In this document: positions 1 to 9,225 of the stretch, in pieces
Layout: every line of letters begins with the position of its first letter
Numbering within the stretch: the stretch's first letter is position 1
From: Pollutibacter sp044353505
GTDB taxonomy: Bacteria; Bacteroidota; Bacteroidia; Chitinophagales; Chitinophagaceae
NCBI GenBank assembly: GCA_044353505.1
Contig: JBILBU010000009.1
Span: 1 to 64,000, forward strand
Length of the DNA: 64,000 bases
Direction: 5' to 3'
Notes under the pieces: generated by a model
Seen by the model: the letters and a program-made list of their open reading frames with translations, nothing else
What the model was told of the DNA's origin: nothing
Databases searched by the model: none
Program-made: the position numbers and the translations under genes

Positions 1-420
1 GGAATACATGAAATTTTTTAATCCAAACCACTATATCATTTAGAATATAGGTAAATATTATACTTAGAAAAATATCAAAAGCGACGAGGTGTGTTAGTGA
101 AGTATAGTGGTTATAATTTGTTGATTATATGTTGTGGTAGGCATAATTTGAATACAAGACATTGTCTAGTTGAAGTAATTTCATGTGCAACTATAATTGT
201 TTGCATCAATCCAAGTAATAGATACTAATTAAAGCGAATATTAATCTAATAAAGATTTAATTAAGTATAGATGCAATTCTAAAGTAAATTCAAGAGTACT
301 CTAACTTAAATGAAATGTCTTGTGTAATTAGAATACATAGCAATAATTCTCATATGAACTCATTTATATAAAAGTTGCTTTATTTTGTACTAAATTGGAC
401 AAGTCTAAATAAGGTATACT
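1..420. other. Gene-free AT-rich stretch at left edge
   Basis: No open reading frame of useful length is visible on either strand. The sequence is strongly AT-rich like the restriction cluster that follows, so it probably belongs to the same island. The last 60 bases must hold the promoter of the XRE gene; a TTATTTTG at about 379-386 is one base off the Bacteroidota -7 consensus TAnnTTTG, but I see no convincing upstream TTG partner. No tRNA, integrase remnant or terminal repeat was recognised. Confidence 0.4.
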
Positions 421-702
421 ATGCTTGGAGAAAGAATAAGAGAATTACGTGAAGCTAAAGGATTGGTTCAAAGACAGATAGCCGCAGAGCTTGAAGTAGA
501 TACTGCCTATATTAGTAAAATAGAAAAAAACGAAAAACCGTTAAGCAGGAGTCACCTAAAGCGCCTTTCATCAATTTTAGGGATTTCTCAAAACGAACTT
601 TATATATTATGGCTTGCAAATAGAATATCAAATCTCGTTAAAGACGAAAAAGAAGCTATAGCAGCACTAAAAATTGCATTAAAAAATATTTCAAACAAAT
701 AA
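421..702 (+). CDS. XRE-family HTH controller-like regulator
   Basis: Small (93 aa) DNA-binding protein. Residues about 5-58 form an XRE/Cro-type helix-turn-helix: an ERIRELREAKG first helix, a QRQIAAELEVD turn and the AYISKIEKNEK recognition helix. The C-terminal 35 residues are helical and charged and probably dimerise. Proteins of exactly this size and pattern lie next to restriction-modification genes in many Bacteroidota, where they resemble the C (controller) proteins that delay restriction until the host is methylated. It is co-directional with the methylase-kinase gene 130 bases downstream, and a palindrome at 777-791 lies between them. The role in controlling the cluster is inference from position and family. 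Confidence 0.85.
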   Translation: MLGERIRELREAKGLVQRQIAAELEVDTAYISKIEKNEKPLSRSHLKRLSSILGISQNELYILWLANRISNLVKDEKEAIAALKIALKNISNK

Positions 703-776
703 GGCTGTGCCCAAAACCGTAAAAGAGAAAATAATGTATAAGGGTAAGACATTGATAAACAAATATATATTACCAG

Positions 777-796
777 TGCAGATGTACTGCACAGAT
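777..796. promoter_or_regulatory. Palindromic operator-like element upstream of the methylase-kinase gene
   Basis: TGCAG-ATGTA-CTGCA forms an inverted repeat with 5-bp perfect arms (6 bp, GTGCAG/CTGCAC, if 776 and 792 are included), followed by CAGAT. It sits 37-56 bases upstream of the ATG at 833. A second copy with 18 of 20 bases identical, centred on the same symmetry axis, lies at 16227-16246 upstream of the WYL regulator. This is consistent with an operator bound by the XRE or the WYL protein. The sequence match is direct observation; the function is inference. Confidence 0.45.
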
Positions 797-832
797 CATG
801 TTCATTTTTGAGTTGTCAATAAAAATTGTCTA

Positions 833-3352
833 ATGAAAACTAGAGATACTTATACAGATATGGAGATTACGAAGAACTTTGAGAAAAAAATATTTGAGGT
901 ACTAGATGCAATTAGGACAGAAGGCATTTCAGTTAATGATTATGATTTTGTTGTATTTCTATTGGCTCTACATAAAGAACAGATCTTTTCTGATAAGATA
1001 ATCAGGGATGGAAATAATCTAAAAGATCAATTACTTTTTAAGTTAGTAGAAATTCAAAGTAGAGCTGATAATAAATACACTAGTATAACTAATGTTTTTA
1101 TCAAAAACATAGAAAGTGTATCAGATTCAACAATAAAAAAAATATTTAGATATTTTAATGAAATAGACCGAAAGTTACTTTCTGAACACTATCCGGAAAT
1201 ATTTGAGATTCTTTTATCAAAACTTATACAGTTTCAAGGTCGATTTGGTGGCGAGTTTATACAACCTATTGAGATTACTCGACTTTTTGAAGCCCTTTGG
1301 CCTCAAAAAAAACATCTAACTGTTTTTAATCCTTTTGCTGGGTTAGCATCTTTTGGATTAAATTTCAGTGAAAGCGAAAATTATTTAGGTCAAGAAATCA
1401 ATCCTAAAGTTTGGGCTATCGGTATATTGAGATTAATTGCTAATGGCAAAAGGAGTTTTACAAATTTTTTATGTCAGGATTCAATTCTAAGTTGGCCAAG
1501 TGTATTTGAAAAATATGATTTAATCATATCAAATCCTCCTTTTGGTGCGAGGCTTTCTGCTGTACAATTAGATGTTGAACCTGGATATCGAACTTTTGAA
1601 CAACTTCTAATAGAAAAAGGTATTAAGTCTTTGAATGATAATGGTACTTTAATTTCATTAGTGTCACAAAAAATATTATTTCAGGACAGCTTACATGAAA
1701 GACGCTTAAGAGAGCTTATAGTAAATGAAGATGTATTAGATACGGTAATTTCTTTACCAGCTAATATTCTATCAAATACAGGTGTTCCGCTGTCTATCAT
1801 TATTCTCAAAAAGAAAAAAGATACACCAAATTTTGTCAAATTCATCGATGCCTCTAATTGTTATTTCCAAAAAGATTCAAGAGATCGTATTCTCGATAAT
1901 GAACAGATTCTAAATATTATTGAACAGGAAAGCAATAGTGATTTTTTTCGCGCTGTTAATTCTGATGAAATAAGAGAAAACTCTTGTAATCTTAGTGTAG
2001 CTCGGTATTTCAAGAAAAATGTAGAAGGGGTAAAGCTCAGTAAAATTTTAACTGCAATTAGGGGTGACAATGATATTCCATCTATTGGTAAAATTATCAA
2101 GATCCGAGATCTAAAGGAATCAAATGATGAACATCATTTAGACTTGGCTACCATTGAACAATCTGAGGAAATCAGACGTGATTATAAACTTATTAGTGAA
2201 TCATGTTTATTGTTGGCAATTAGATGGAAAACCTTAAAACCTACTATATTTAAATATGTTTCAGAGCCTATATTAATAAGCTCAGATATTCTAGCCTTTA
2301 GAATAGATTCTGAAAAGATTGATATTGAGTATTTAGTTCACGAGCTTAATTCAATCTATGTTCAAGAGCAAGTTTCAAGTTTACGCCTTGGGACCGTTAT
2401 ACCATTTATTAGAAGAGAAGATTTATTAAACGTAGTTATAAAGCTCCCATCTATTGAGGAGCAAAGAGCAAAAGCACAAGGTATTAAAGAGCTTTCAGAA
2501 AAAATAAAAAACTTAGAAGCCGAGCGTCAATCAATTGCAGATGGAGTGAGCGATAAACTTTATGAAAGTGTTTCAACTATTAAACATTCGCTAGGTAAAC
2601 CGCTTTTAAATATTGGTTCTTCGCTAAGAAATATTGAAACAGTTCTTTCAAATATAATTCCTGAATGGGGAGTAGTTAAAATAAATCCTCGGTATGATAT
2701 AACAATGAAAGATACGTTTACCTCTATACTTAGCAATCTAGATTTGATTCATTCTGTACTTCGAAATAATACAAGCGTATTCGATGTATCAAATTATCGT
2801 TTAGAAGAAATAAACTTTTTAAAATTTATAGAAGATTATGTAAAAGATATCAAATCAGTTGGTAAAGTAAACTTAGAGATTACTTTAGATATTCACCCTG
2901 ATTTAATTTCCGAGTTTAGTGATTCAAATCAAATTCAATTAATTTCAAACGAAGAACTTTTAGAGGTTGCATTAAATACAATAGTTGAGAATGCCTACAT
3001 GCATGCATTTGTTGATAACACCAAAAAATATAAACTTGAAATACGTGCAGGCATATTTTTTCCTTTAAAAGAAAACAGCCTAATTTTTGGACATAATTCG
3101 AGTTTTGAAGCTTTTGTAAAAATAGAGGTCGCAAATGATGGTAAGCCATTCTCCAAAAACTATTCACTTGAAAAATTTGTTAGGAGAAATTCCTTTGCTG
3201 GCGAAACAGGAAATACTGGGCAAGGTGGCTTTGATCTAAACGAAATAATAAAGTATCACAATAAGGGCACTAGTACGTTAAGATTAATATTTGATGATTC
3301 TGAAAATGGATTTACAACAACATATTCATTTTTAATACCGATAAATAGATAA
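833..3352 (+). CDS. N6-adenine methyltransferase / HsdS-like recognition / histidine kinase fusion protein
   Basis: An 839-residue multidomain protein. Residues 1-150 are a helical N-terminus like HsdM. Residues about 155-400 are a gamma-class N6-adenine methyltransferase: motif I is FNPFAG at 165-170 and the catalytic motif is NPPF at 234-237. Residues about 405-560 resemble a target-recognition half of HsdS and end in LPSIEEQRA, typical of S subunits, followed by a coiled-coil-like helix. From about 570 it becomes a histidine kinase: an H-box-like HSLGKPL with His585 and Pro590, an N-box around VENA (Asn720), a G1 box DGKPF (769-773) and a G2 box GNTGQGG (793-799). Ser follows the His where HisKA kinases have Glu or Asp, so phosphotransfer may be altered. 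No membrane segment is visible. The receiver gene starts one base after the stop. I do not know a described protein with this architecture. Confidence 0.85.
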   Translation: MKTRDTYTDMEITKNFEKKIFEVLDAIRTEGISVNDYDFVVFLLALHKEQIFSDKIIRDGNNLKDQLLFKLVEIQSRADNKYTSITNVFIKNIESVSDSTIKKIFRYFNEIDRKLLSEHYPEIFEILLSKLIQFQGRFGGEFIQPIEITRLFEALWPQKKHLTVFNPFAGLASFGLNFSESENYLGQEINPKVWAIGILRLIANGKRSFTNFLCQDSILSWPSVFEKYDLIISNPPFGARLSAVQLDVEPGYRTFEQLLIEKGIKSLNDNGTLISLVSQKILFQDSLHERRLRELIVNEDVLDTVISLPANILSNTGVPLSIIILKKKKDTPNFVKFIDASNCYFQKDSRDRILDNEQILNIIEQESNSDFFRAVNSDEIRENSCNLSVARYFKKNVEGVKLSKILTAIRGDNDIPSIGKIIKIRDLKESNDEHHLDLATIEQSEEIRRDYKLISESCLLLAIRWKTLKPTIFKYVSEPILISSDILAFRIDSEKIDIEYLVHELNSIYVQEQVSSLRLGTVIPFIRREDLLNVVIKLPSIEEQRAKAQGIKELSEKIKNLEAERQSIADGVSDKLYESVSTIKHSLGKPLLNIGSSLRNIETVLSNIIPEWGVVKINPRYDITMKDTFTSILSNLDLIHSVLRNNTSVFDVSNYRLEEINFLKFIEDYVKDIKSVGKVNLEITLDIHPDLISEFSDSNQIQLISNEELLEVALNTIVENAYMHAFVDNTKKYKLEIRAGIFFPLKENSLIFGHNSSFEAFVKIEVANDGKPFSKNYSLEKFVRRNSFAGETGNTGQGGFDLNEIIKYHNKGTSTLRLIFDDSENGFTTTYSFLIPINR

Positions 3353-3353
3353 T

Positions 3354-4511
3354 ATGTATAGAGTACTTTGGTTAGATGATGAATGTGAAAAACCTGAAAT
3401 GATTCAGTTTAAAATAGATGCTGAAAATCAGGGTCTCTTTTTAGATGGTTTTAGATCTTTTGAGGAAGGCTTTATTCATTTAGATAAAAAACTTGATTAC
3501 TATGATATTATATTGTTAGATGGTCTATTCTTAGAAAAAAAGAATCAGGAAAGTGGAACAGAAGATGAGTCTGGTATTGGGATGGCGATAGCAAGAATTA
3601 ATGAATTAAAAAGTCAAAAAGCATTTCCATGGTTTGTTTTATCTGGTAAGGACAAATTCACAAAAGGTGAAAATTCTTTACTAAAAGGAAATAAGGCAAG
3701 ATGTTTTGACAAGACAAATCCCCATGACCTTGTTCAGCTTTTCAAAGAAATGAAAATTGCTGCCGAAGCCGTTGATGACTACAAATTAAAAAGTAGATAT
3801 CAAAACGTTTTAGAAGTATGCTCAGCTGATTTTTTAGGGGAAGAAAATTATTCGAGAATATTTAATTTAATCAAGCATATAAATAATGACTTCAGAATTT
3901 CTAGCGCTGAAGATATGTTAAACCCAATTAGAAAAATCATTGAAAAACTTTTTACAAAGCTTGCTGAATATGAAATAATTCCCAAGGCCATCACGACATC
4001 TAATGGATGGATTAACAATTCAAGTAAATTTTTATCAAATAAACACACAGAATATGAGCAATTACAAGAGACATTTCCAAGGCTTATAACAGAGAATATT
4101 TTTCGCTTGTTAAATATTATTCAAGATGCTTCACACTCCGAAGGCGAATTAAAACTAAAGGTTGATTCGTATTTAAAGAATGCACAATCTGATTACTTAT
4201 ATAGAAGTATAATTTATTTATTATTTGATACAGTTCTCTGGTTTAAGGAATTCGTTGATCAAAATAAGGATTTAAATCTTAACAAGACTCGTTGGCAATC
4301 AAAATTGAATAATTTAGACTGGGTGGATGGTACTGTTATTCGTATAATAAATGGTTGGGGTACATTTATTTCTGAAAATTCTAATATTACTGCGAGTATC
4401 TTACCAAAAATGGTTCAAGAAAATAATTTGAAAGAAAATGATCAAATAAAAGTAAATGTACAGCCTAACTCAGACGGATCAAAAATTTACATAATAGCTA
4501 TTACAAAATAA
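3354..4511 (+). CDS. Receiver-domain protein, partner of the methylase-kinase
   Basis: A 385-residue protein with an N-terminal response-regulator receiver. The acidic pair Asp8-Asp9 (LWLDDE), the phospho-acceptor Asp56 (IILLDG), Ser97 (LSGK) and Lys120 (FDK) are all present in the right order, so the receiver looks competent. There is an unusual charged insertion at about 60-75. Residues about 140-320 are predicted helical and unrecognised. The C-terminal 60 residues (GTVIRIINGWGTF onward) are beta-rich and resemble a small OB or cold-shock-like fold; this is tentative. No HTH output domain is visible, so it is unlikely to be a conventional transcription factor. One base separates it from the kinase gene and two bases from hsdM, which implies translational coupling in one operon. 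Confidence 0.85.
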   Translation: MYRVLWLDDECEKPEMIQFKIDAENQGLFLDGFRSFEEGFIHLDKKLDYYDIILLDGLFLEKKNQESGTEDESGIGMAIARINELKSQKAFPWFVLSGKDKFTKGENSLLKGNKARCFDKTNPHDLVQLFKEMKIAAEAVDDYKLKSRYQNVLEVCSADFLGEENYSRIFNLIKHINNDFRISSAEDMLNPIRKIIEKLFTKLAEYEIIPKAITTSNGWINNSSKFLSNKHTEYEQLQETFPRLITENIFRLLNIIQDASHSEGELKLKVDSYLKNAQSDYLYRSIIYLLFDTVLWFKEFVDQNKDLNLNKTRWQSKLNNLDWVDGTVIRIINGWGTFISENSNITASILPKMVQENNLKENDQIKVNVQPNSDGSKIYIIAITK

Positions 4512-4513
4512 GC

Positions 4514-5998
4514 ATGACTAAAAATAAATTAAGTTTACACCAGCTGGAGCAATACCTTTCTAAAGCAGCCTGGATTTTAAAAGGTCCAGTGGATGCATCA
4601 GATTTTAAGGTGTACATTTTTCCATTGTTGTTTTATAAACGACTATCTGATGTGTATGATGAAGAGTACCAAACCGCACTTGCAGAAAGTAATGGTGATT
4701 CTGAATATGCATCACTTCCAGAATTTCACAGATTTGAAATACCAAAAGAATGTCATTGGAATGATATAAGGGAGAAGACTACAAATGTTGGTCAAGCCAT
4801 TGAAAAAGCTTTTCGTGGTATTGAACAGGCGAATCAGGAATTGTTATATGGTATTTTTGGAGATGCCCAATGGAGTAATAAGAACAAACTTTCCGACAGG
4901 TTATTAATAGATTTAATTGAACATTTTTCGCAATACACATTGTCAAATTCACTTGTGGATCCTGATATTCTAGGACAAGCTTACGAGTATTTGATAAAAC
5001 ACTTTGCTGACCTTACAAATAAAAAAGCGGGTGAGTTTTATACACCTAGGTCAGTCGTTCATTTATTAGGATTAATACTAGATCCTCATGAGGGAGAAAG
5101 CGTATATGATCCCGCTTGCGGAACTGGAGGCATGCTATTGGAGTGTGTTAATCATTTACAAGAAAGCAAAGAGGATTATAGGACATTAACTCTTTATGGA
5201 CAAGAGAAGAACCTCACCTCAAGTTCAATTGCTAGAATGAACATGTTCCTGCATGGTATAGAGGATTTTAATATTGTAAGAGGTGATACACTTCGCAATC
5301 CTGCATTTTTTGCTGCTGACGGATTGAAAACATTTGATTGTGTTATTGCAAACCCCCCTTTTTCTTTAGATGACTGGGGAAGTGAGAATTGGGTAAATGA
5401 CCCATTTGGAAGAAATATAGCAGGTGTACCACCAAAAGGGAATGGAGATATGGCGTGGGTACAACATATGATTAAATCTATGAACAGCAACGGTCGAATG
5501 ACGGTTGTTTTGCCACATGGAGCCTTGTTTAGAAAAGGAGCCGAAGGTAGAATAAGAGAAGAGCTTTTGAACCAAGATTTGTTAGAAGCTGTAATTGGCT
5601 TAGGGTCTAATATCTTTTATGGTACCCAATTAGCTGCGTGTGTAATGGTATTCAAACAAAATAAGTCATCCAACAAAAAAGGAAAGGTTTTATTTATTGA
5701 CGGGTCTGACCAAGTAAGAGTTGGTAGAGCTCAGAATTTTTTAGAACCAAATCATGTTAGTCAATTATTTGATTGGTATACAAATTTTAAAGAGATTGAA
5801 AATTTTGCAAAGGTTGTAACTCTAAAAGATATTTCTGATAATGAATTTAGTCTTAATATACCATTATATATTGAAAAGGTAATTGAAGACAATCTTCCTT
5901 CTGTTGATGTTGCATTAAAGGATTTAAAATCAGCTTGGGAAGAGAGTTTAGATGCGGAAGAGAAATTTAAAAAAATCTTAAACCAATTTATAAAATGA
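4514..5998 (+). CDS. hsdM: Type I restriction-modification DNA methyltransferase subunit (HsdM, first copy)
   Basis: A 494-residue HsdM. The helical N-terminal domain (about 5-140; ILKGPVDASDFKVYIFPLLF) is followed by the AdoMet-dependent methyltransferase core with motif I DPACGTGG at 199-206 and the catalytic NPPF at 280-283. It should methylate adenine in a host recognition site as part of an M2S or M1M2S complex with HsdS. It begins two bases after the receiver gene and its stop overlaps the start of the second hsdM by four bases (ATGA), so the two should be made together. The length is normal for the short HsdM family. It is clearly paralogous to the next gene. Confidence 0.95.
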   Translation: MTKNKLSLHQLEQYLSKAAWILKGPVDASDFKVYIFPLLFYKRLSDVYDEEYQTALAESNGDSEYASLPEFHRFEIPKECHWNDIREKTTNVGQAIEKAFRGIEQANQELLYGIFGDAQWSNKNKLSDRLLIDLIEHFSQYTLSNSLVDPDILGQAYEYLIKHFADLTNKKAGEFYTPRSVVHLLGLILDPHEGESVYDPACGTGGMLLECVNHLQESKEDYRTLTLYGQEKNLTSSSIARMNMFLHGIEDFNIVRGDTLRNPAFFAADGLKTFDCVIANPPFSLDDWGSENWVNDPFGRNIAGVPPKGNGDMAWVQHMIKSMNSNGRMTVVLPHGALFRKGAEGRIREELLNQDLLEAVIGLGSNIFYGTQLAACVMVFKQNKSSNKKGKVLFIDGSDQVRVGRAQNFLEPNHVSQLFDWYTNFKEIENFAKVVTLKDISDNEFSLNIPLYIEKVIEDNLPSVDVALKDLKSAWEESLDAEEKFKKILNQFIK

Positions 5999-7455
5999 CG
6001 CAACAAGAATTAGAGAAATATTTATGGGGTGCGGCTAAGGTTTTAAGAGGCACGATTGATGCAGGTGACTATAAGCAATATATATTCCCATTACTTTTTT
6101 TCAAAAGGATTTGTGATGTATATGAAGAAGAATTTGAAAAAGCATTAAAGGAAAGTGGCGGTGATATGGAGTATGCGTCTTTTGCAGAACATCATCACTT
6201 TATAGTTCCTCCTGAATCTCATTGGAATAAAATACGAGAAATTACTACTAATATTGGATTGTCTATTCAAAATTCTATGAGAGAAATTGAGAAAGCTAAT
6301 CCAGATACTTTATATGGAATTTTTGGAGATGCAAGTTGGACAAATAAGGATAGACTATCTGATGCAACACTTATTAACCTAATTGAGCATTTTTCTCAGC
6401 ATAAACTTAATTTAGTCAATGTAGCTGATGACAAATTAGGTAATGCTTATGAATACCTGATAAAGGAGTTTGCAGACGATAGCGGACATACTGCAGCTGA
6501 GTTCTATACAAATAGAACTGTTGTCAAATTGATGACAATGATTATGGATCCTCAGCCTGGAGAAAGCGTATACGATCCAACGTGTGGTTCAGGCGGCTTA
6601 TTATTAAATTGTGCATTGCATTTACGGGATGAAGGAAAAGAATATCGTACACTTAAATTATATGGGCAGGAGATTAATCTTATCACATCCGCAATTGCGC
6701 GTATGAATATGTTTATGCATGGAATCGAGGAGTTTAGTATTGTTAGAGGTGACACACTAGCGCAACCAGCTTTTTTGGAAAATGATACTCTTAAGAAATT
6801 CAATGTAATTCTTGCAAACCCTCCTTACTCTATTAAAGCATGGGATCGAAAGAGTTTTGAAAACGACCCTTACGGAAGAAATTTATGGGGTACTCCACCA
6901 CAGGGATGCGCTGATTATGCATTTCAGCAGCACATTCAAAAGAGTTTGAACGAGAAAAATGGACGTTCTATTTCACTATGGCCTCATGGTGTATTATTTA
7001 GAGATTCAGAATCAGAAATGCGAAGGAAAATGATAGAAGAAGATTTGGTTGAATGTGTAATTGGTTTGGGGCCAAATTTGTTTTATAATTCACCTATGGA
7101 AGCTTGTTTATTAATTACTACAACGAGTAAGAAAAAGGAACACAAAGGTAAAATTCTTATTATGAATGCCGTCAAAGAGGTAAGACAAGATAAAAACATT
7201 GGTTATCTAGAAGCAAATCATATTAAGAGGATTTATAACAGTTTCTTAAATTTTAAAGACGAAGAAGGATTTTCAAAGGTAGTTGAGAATGAAATAATAT
7301 TAAAAAATAAAGCCAGCTTAAATATTGCACAATATGTAAGTAATGTTATTCAAAATGAAAATGCGACATCTTTAAGAGTTGCTATTAATACATGGAAAGA
7401 AAATTCAAAAAAACTGAAAGAAAGTATGGATAATTTTTTTGAAATATTGAAATAA
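5995..7455 (+). CDS. hsdM: Type I restriction-modification DNA methyltransferase subunit (HsdM, second copy)
   Basis: A 486-residue HsdM paralogue of the preceding gene; the two align over their full length with blocks such as the LYGIFGDA and LIEHFSQ regions shared. Motif I is DPTCGSGG at 194-201 and the catalytic motif is NPPY (275-278), whereas the first copy has NPPF. Both therefore look catalytically intact. It overlaps the first hsdM by four bases and lies 10 bases before hsdS. Two different M subunits with one S subunit suggest either a heteromeric methylase or a recent duplication with specialisation; the divergence visible by eye argues against a very recent copy. Confidence 0.95.
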   Translation: MTQQELEKYLWGAAKVLRGTIDAGDYKQYIFPLLFFKRICDVYEEEFEKALKESGGDMEYASFAEHHHFIVPPESHWNKIREITTNIGLSIQNSMREIEKANPDTLYGIFGDASWTNKDRLSDATLINLIEHFSQHKLNLVNVADDKLGNAYEYLIKEFADDSGHTAAEFYTNRTVVKLMTMIMDPQPGESVYDPTCGSGGLLLNCALHLRDEGKEYRTLKLYGQEINLITSAIARMNMFMHGIEEFSIVRGDTLAQPAFLENDTLKKFNVILANPPYSIKAWDRKSFENDPYGRNLWGTPPQGCADYAFQQHIQKSLNEKNGRSISLWPHGVLFRDSESEMRRKMIEEDLVECVIGLGPNLFYNSPMEACLLITTTSKKKEHKGKILIMNAVKEVRQDKNIGYLEANHIKRIYNSFLNFKDEEGFSKVVENEIILKNKASLNIAQYVSNVIQNENATSLRVAINTWKENSKKLKESMDNFFEILK

Positions 7456-7465
7456 AATAAAAAGA

Positions 7466-8662
7466 ATGCTCGAGAAAATAGATAAATTCAATTTTGAAAC
7501 TTTTCGTTTTGAGGAAATAACGAAAAGGGTAACAGAAGGAGTTGATCCTAACACAACTACATTAGAAAAGTATGTTGGATTGGAACATATTGATGCAGAA
7601 AATATTCATATCAAACGATATGGAACACCTGATGATGTTACTGGAGGAAAACTAAAATGTTATCCTGGCGATGTAATTTTTGGGAAACGTAGAGCTTACC
7701 AACGGAAAGCTGCTATTGTTGACTTTGAAGGAATTTGCTCTGCTCACGCTTTTGTGTTTAGAGCTAATCAAGAAGTGATTGATCCAAAACTATTCCCGTT
7801 CTTTTTACATTCAGACCAATTTATGCATAGGGCAGTAGATATATCTGTAGGAGGTCTGTCACCCACTATCAATTGGGGAGACTTGAAGCATCAAGAATTC
7901 TTCCTCCCGCCCAAACCTGATCAAGCACGTTTGGTAGAATTACTTTTGGAAATGGATAATCTGATTGAGAAAGAGAAGGTATTACTAGATAAAATCGAAA
8001 CATTTAAAGAAGTAAGAATGATTGATCTCTTAAATGGGTATAATCTAGAAAAAAATAAAAATAAACTTCCTGTAGATTGGAAATTATTGAAATTAAAAGA
8101 TTTAGGAACAATTTCTACTAGTAGTGTTGACAAGAAAATTAACGTTAATGAGAAAGAGGTCAACCTACTTAATTACATGGATGTATACTCTAGTGTTGAT
8201 AAAAAAATAGATTCAAGAATAAATTTCATGAAGGTAACTGCGAATGAAAATCAGCTATTAAAAAATCAACTTTATAAAGGGGATGTGTTATTTACTCCTA
8301 GTTCTGAAACTTCAGATGATATTGGACATTCTGCAGTTATTACTGAAGATTTACCCAATACTCTACACAGCTATCATTTGGTAAGACTAAAATTCAATAT
8401 AGAAATAGATTTAGATTTCAAAAGATTTTTATTTAATAATCCTAAAACATTGTATTATTTTTCAAGAAGAGCAAAGGGAGTTACTAGGATGATTTTAGGA
8501 TTAGACGATTTCAATAATACAGAATTGCGATTACCTCCATTAATGCAACAAAAAGAAATTGCAAGAGAGTTGTCCGCAATTTATGGTTTAATTGCTAGTA
8601 TTAATTCCAATATTTTGTATGCATTAAATTTACAAAAGAGTTTAATTAATGAAATATTTTAA
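7466..8662 (+). CDS. hsdS: Type I restriction-modification specificity subunit (HsdS)
   Basis: A 398-residue S subunit that determines the bipartite DNA recognition site. The first target-recognition domain spans about 10-150. A central conserved region begins near PPKPDQARLVELL and continues as a coiled coil (about 150-190). The second recognition domain spans about 200-350, and the distal conserved region begins at PPLMQQKEIAREL and again ends in a helix. The two recognition domains differ from one another, as expected for an asymmetric split site. It lies between hsdM and the 184-aa gene in the operon. The actual target sequence cannot be read from the protein. Confidence 0.93.
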   Translation: MLEKIDKFNFETFRFEEITKRVTEGVDPNTTTLEKYVGLEHIDAENIHIKRYGTPDDVTGGKLKCYPGDVIFGKRRAYQRKAAIVDFEGICSAHAFVFRANQEVIDPKLFPFFLHSDQFMHRAVDISVGGLSPTINWGDLKHQEFFLPPKPDQARLVELLLEMDNLIEKEKVLLDKIETFKEVRMIDLLNGYNLEKNKNKLPVDWKLLKLKDLGTISTSSVDKKINVNEKEVNLLNYMDVYSSVDKKIDSRINFMKVTANENQLLKNQLYKGDVLFTPSSETSDDIGHSAVITEDLPNTLHSYHLVRLKFNIEIDLDFKRFLFNNPKTLYYFSRRAKGVTRMILGLDDFNNTELRLPPLMQQKEIARELSAIYGLIASINSNILYALNLQKSLINEIF

Positions 8663-8670
8663 TTACTAAA

Positions 8671-9225
8671 ATGACTAAACTAGAATTAAATAAATTAAAT
8701 CTTGCAATTAAGTCATTGCATGGTGACGGAGACGTCTCAAGTTATGAAATTGATGCAGCAAGAAGGATTGATTTTCCGAGAGGGTTTCTAAAAACTTTAT
8801 CTTCAAATAGATCATTCCTTTCTTTTCTAAATAATAAAAAAATAGTTGAAAATATTGCTCTTCACATGATGCATCGTGATACACTTCATTGGGTATGGTT
8901 GAAAACTGATATTAGCGGAGATGCCAGAAAAATGGTGATAAAATTCCAATTAATAAACCTTGCTTCAATTTTGGAAGCGATAGTAAAATGTCTTTATCCA
9001 AAAATGCCAAAGAAAAAAGATGATGTTTATTTCAGAATTGAGAGACTTGAATTAGAGAAAAATATTTCCAGTGTCAAAGATCTTAAACAATTATGGCTTG
9101 ACAGAAAATCAATACATCTTCATTTGTTTGAAGAAACAAAAGAAGTAGTTTTTTCAGATCAAAAATATATCCATTGGCACAAGTCAATGTCAACTTTAAT
9201 TAAAGAACTTAATTATGGGATTTAA
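8671..9225 (+). CDS. Unknown helical protein embedded between hsdS and hsdR (possible HEPN-like)
   Basis: A 184-residue protein that I do not recognise with certainty. It is predicted mostly helical. The second half has a hydrophobic helix (FQLINLASILEAIVKCLY, about 92-109) and then LWLDRKSIHLHLF (141-153), in which Arg145 and His151 fit the loose Rx4-6H pattern of HEPN-fold proteins, a group often found beside restriction systems. It starts 8 bases after hsdS and its end overlaps hsdR by 11 bases, so it is a true member of the operon. It could be an anti-restriction regulator, a HEPN RNase or an accessory subunit. The HEPN idea rests only on pattern and context. Confidence 0.75.
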   Translation: MTKLELNKLNLAIKSLHGDGDVSSYEIDAARRIDFPRGFLKTLSSNRSFLSFLNNKKIVENIALHMMHRDTLHWVWLKTDISGDARKMVIKFQLINLASILEAIVKCLYPKMPKKKDDVYFRIERLELEKNISSVKDLKQLWLDRKSIHLHLFEETKEVVFSDQKYIHWHKSMSTLIKELNYGI

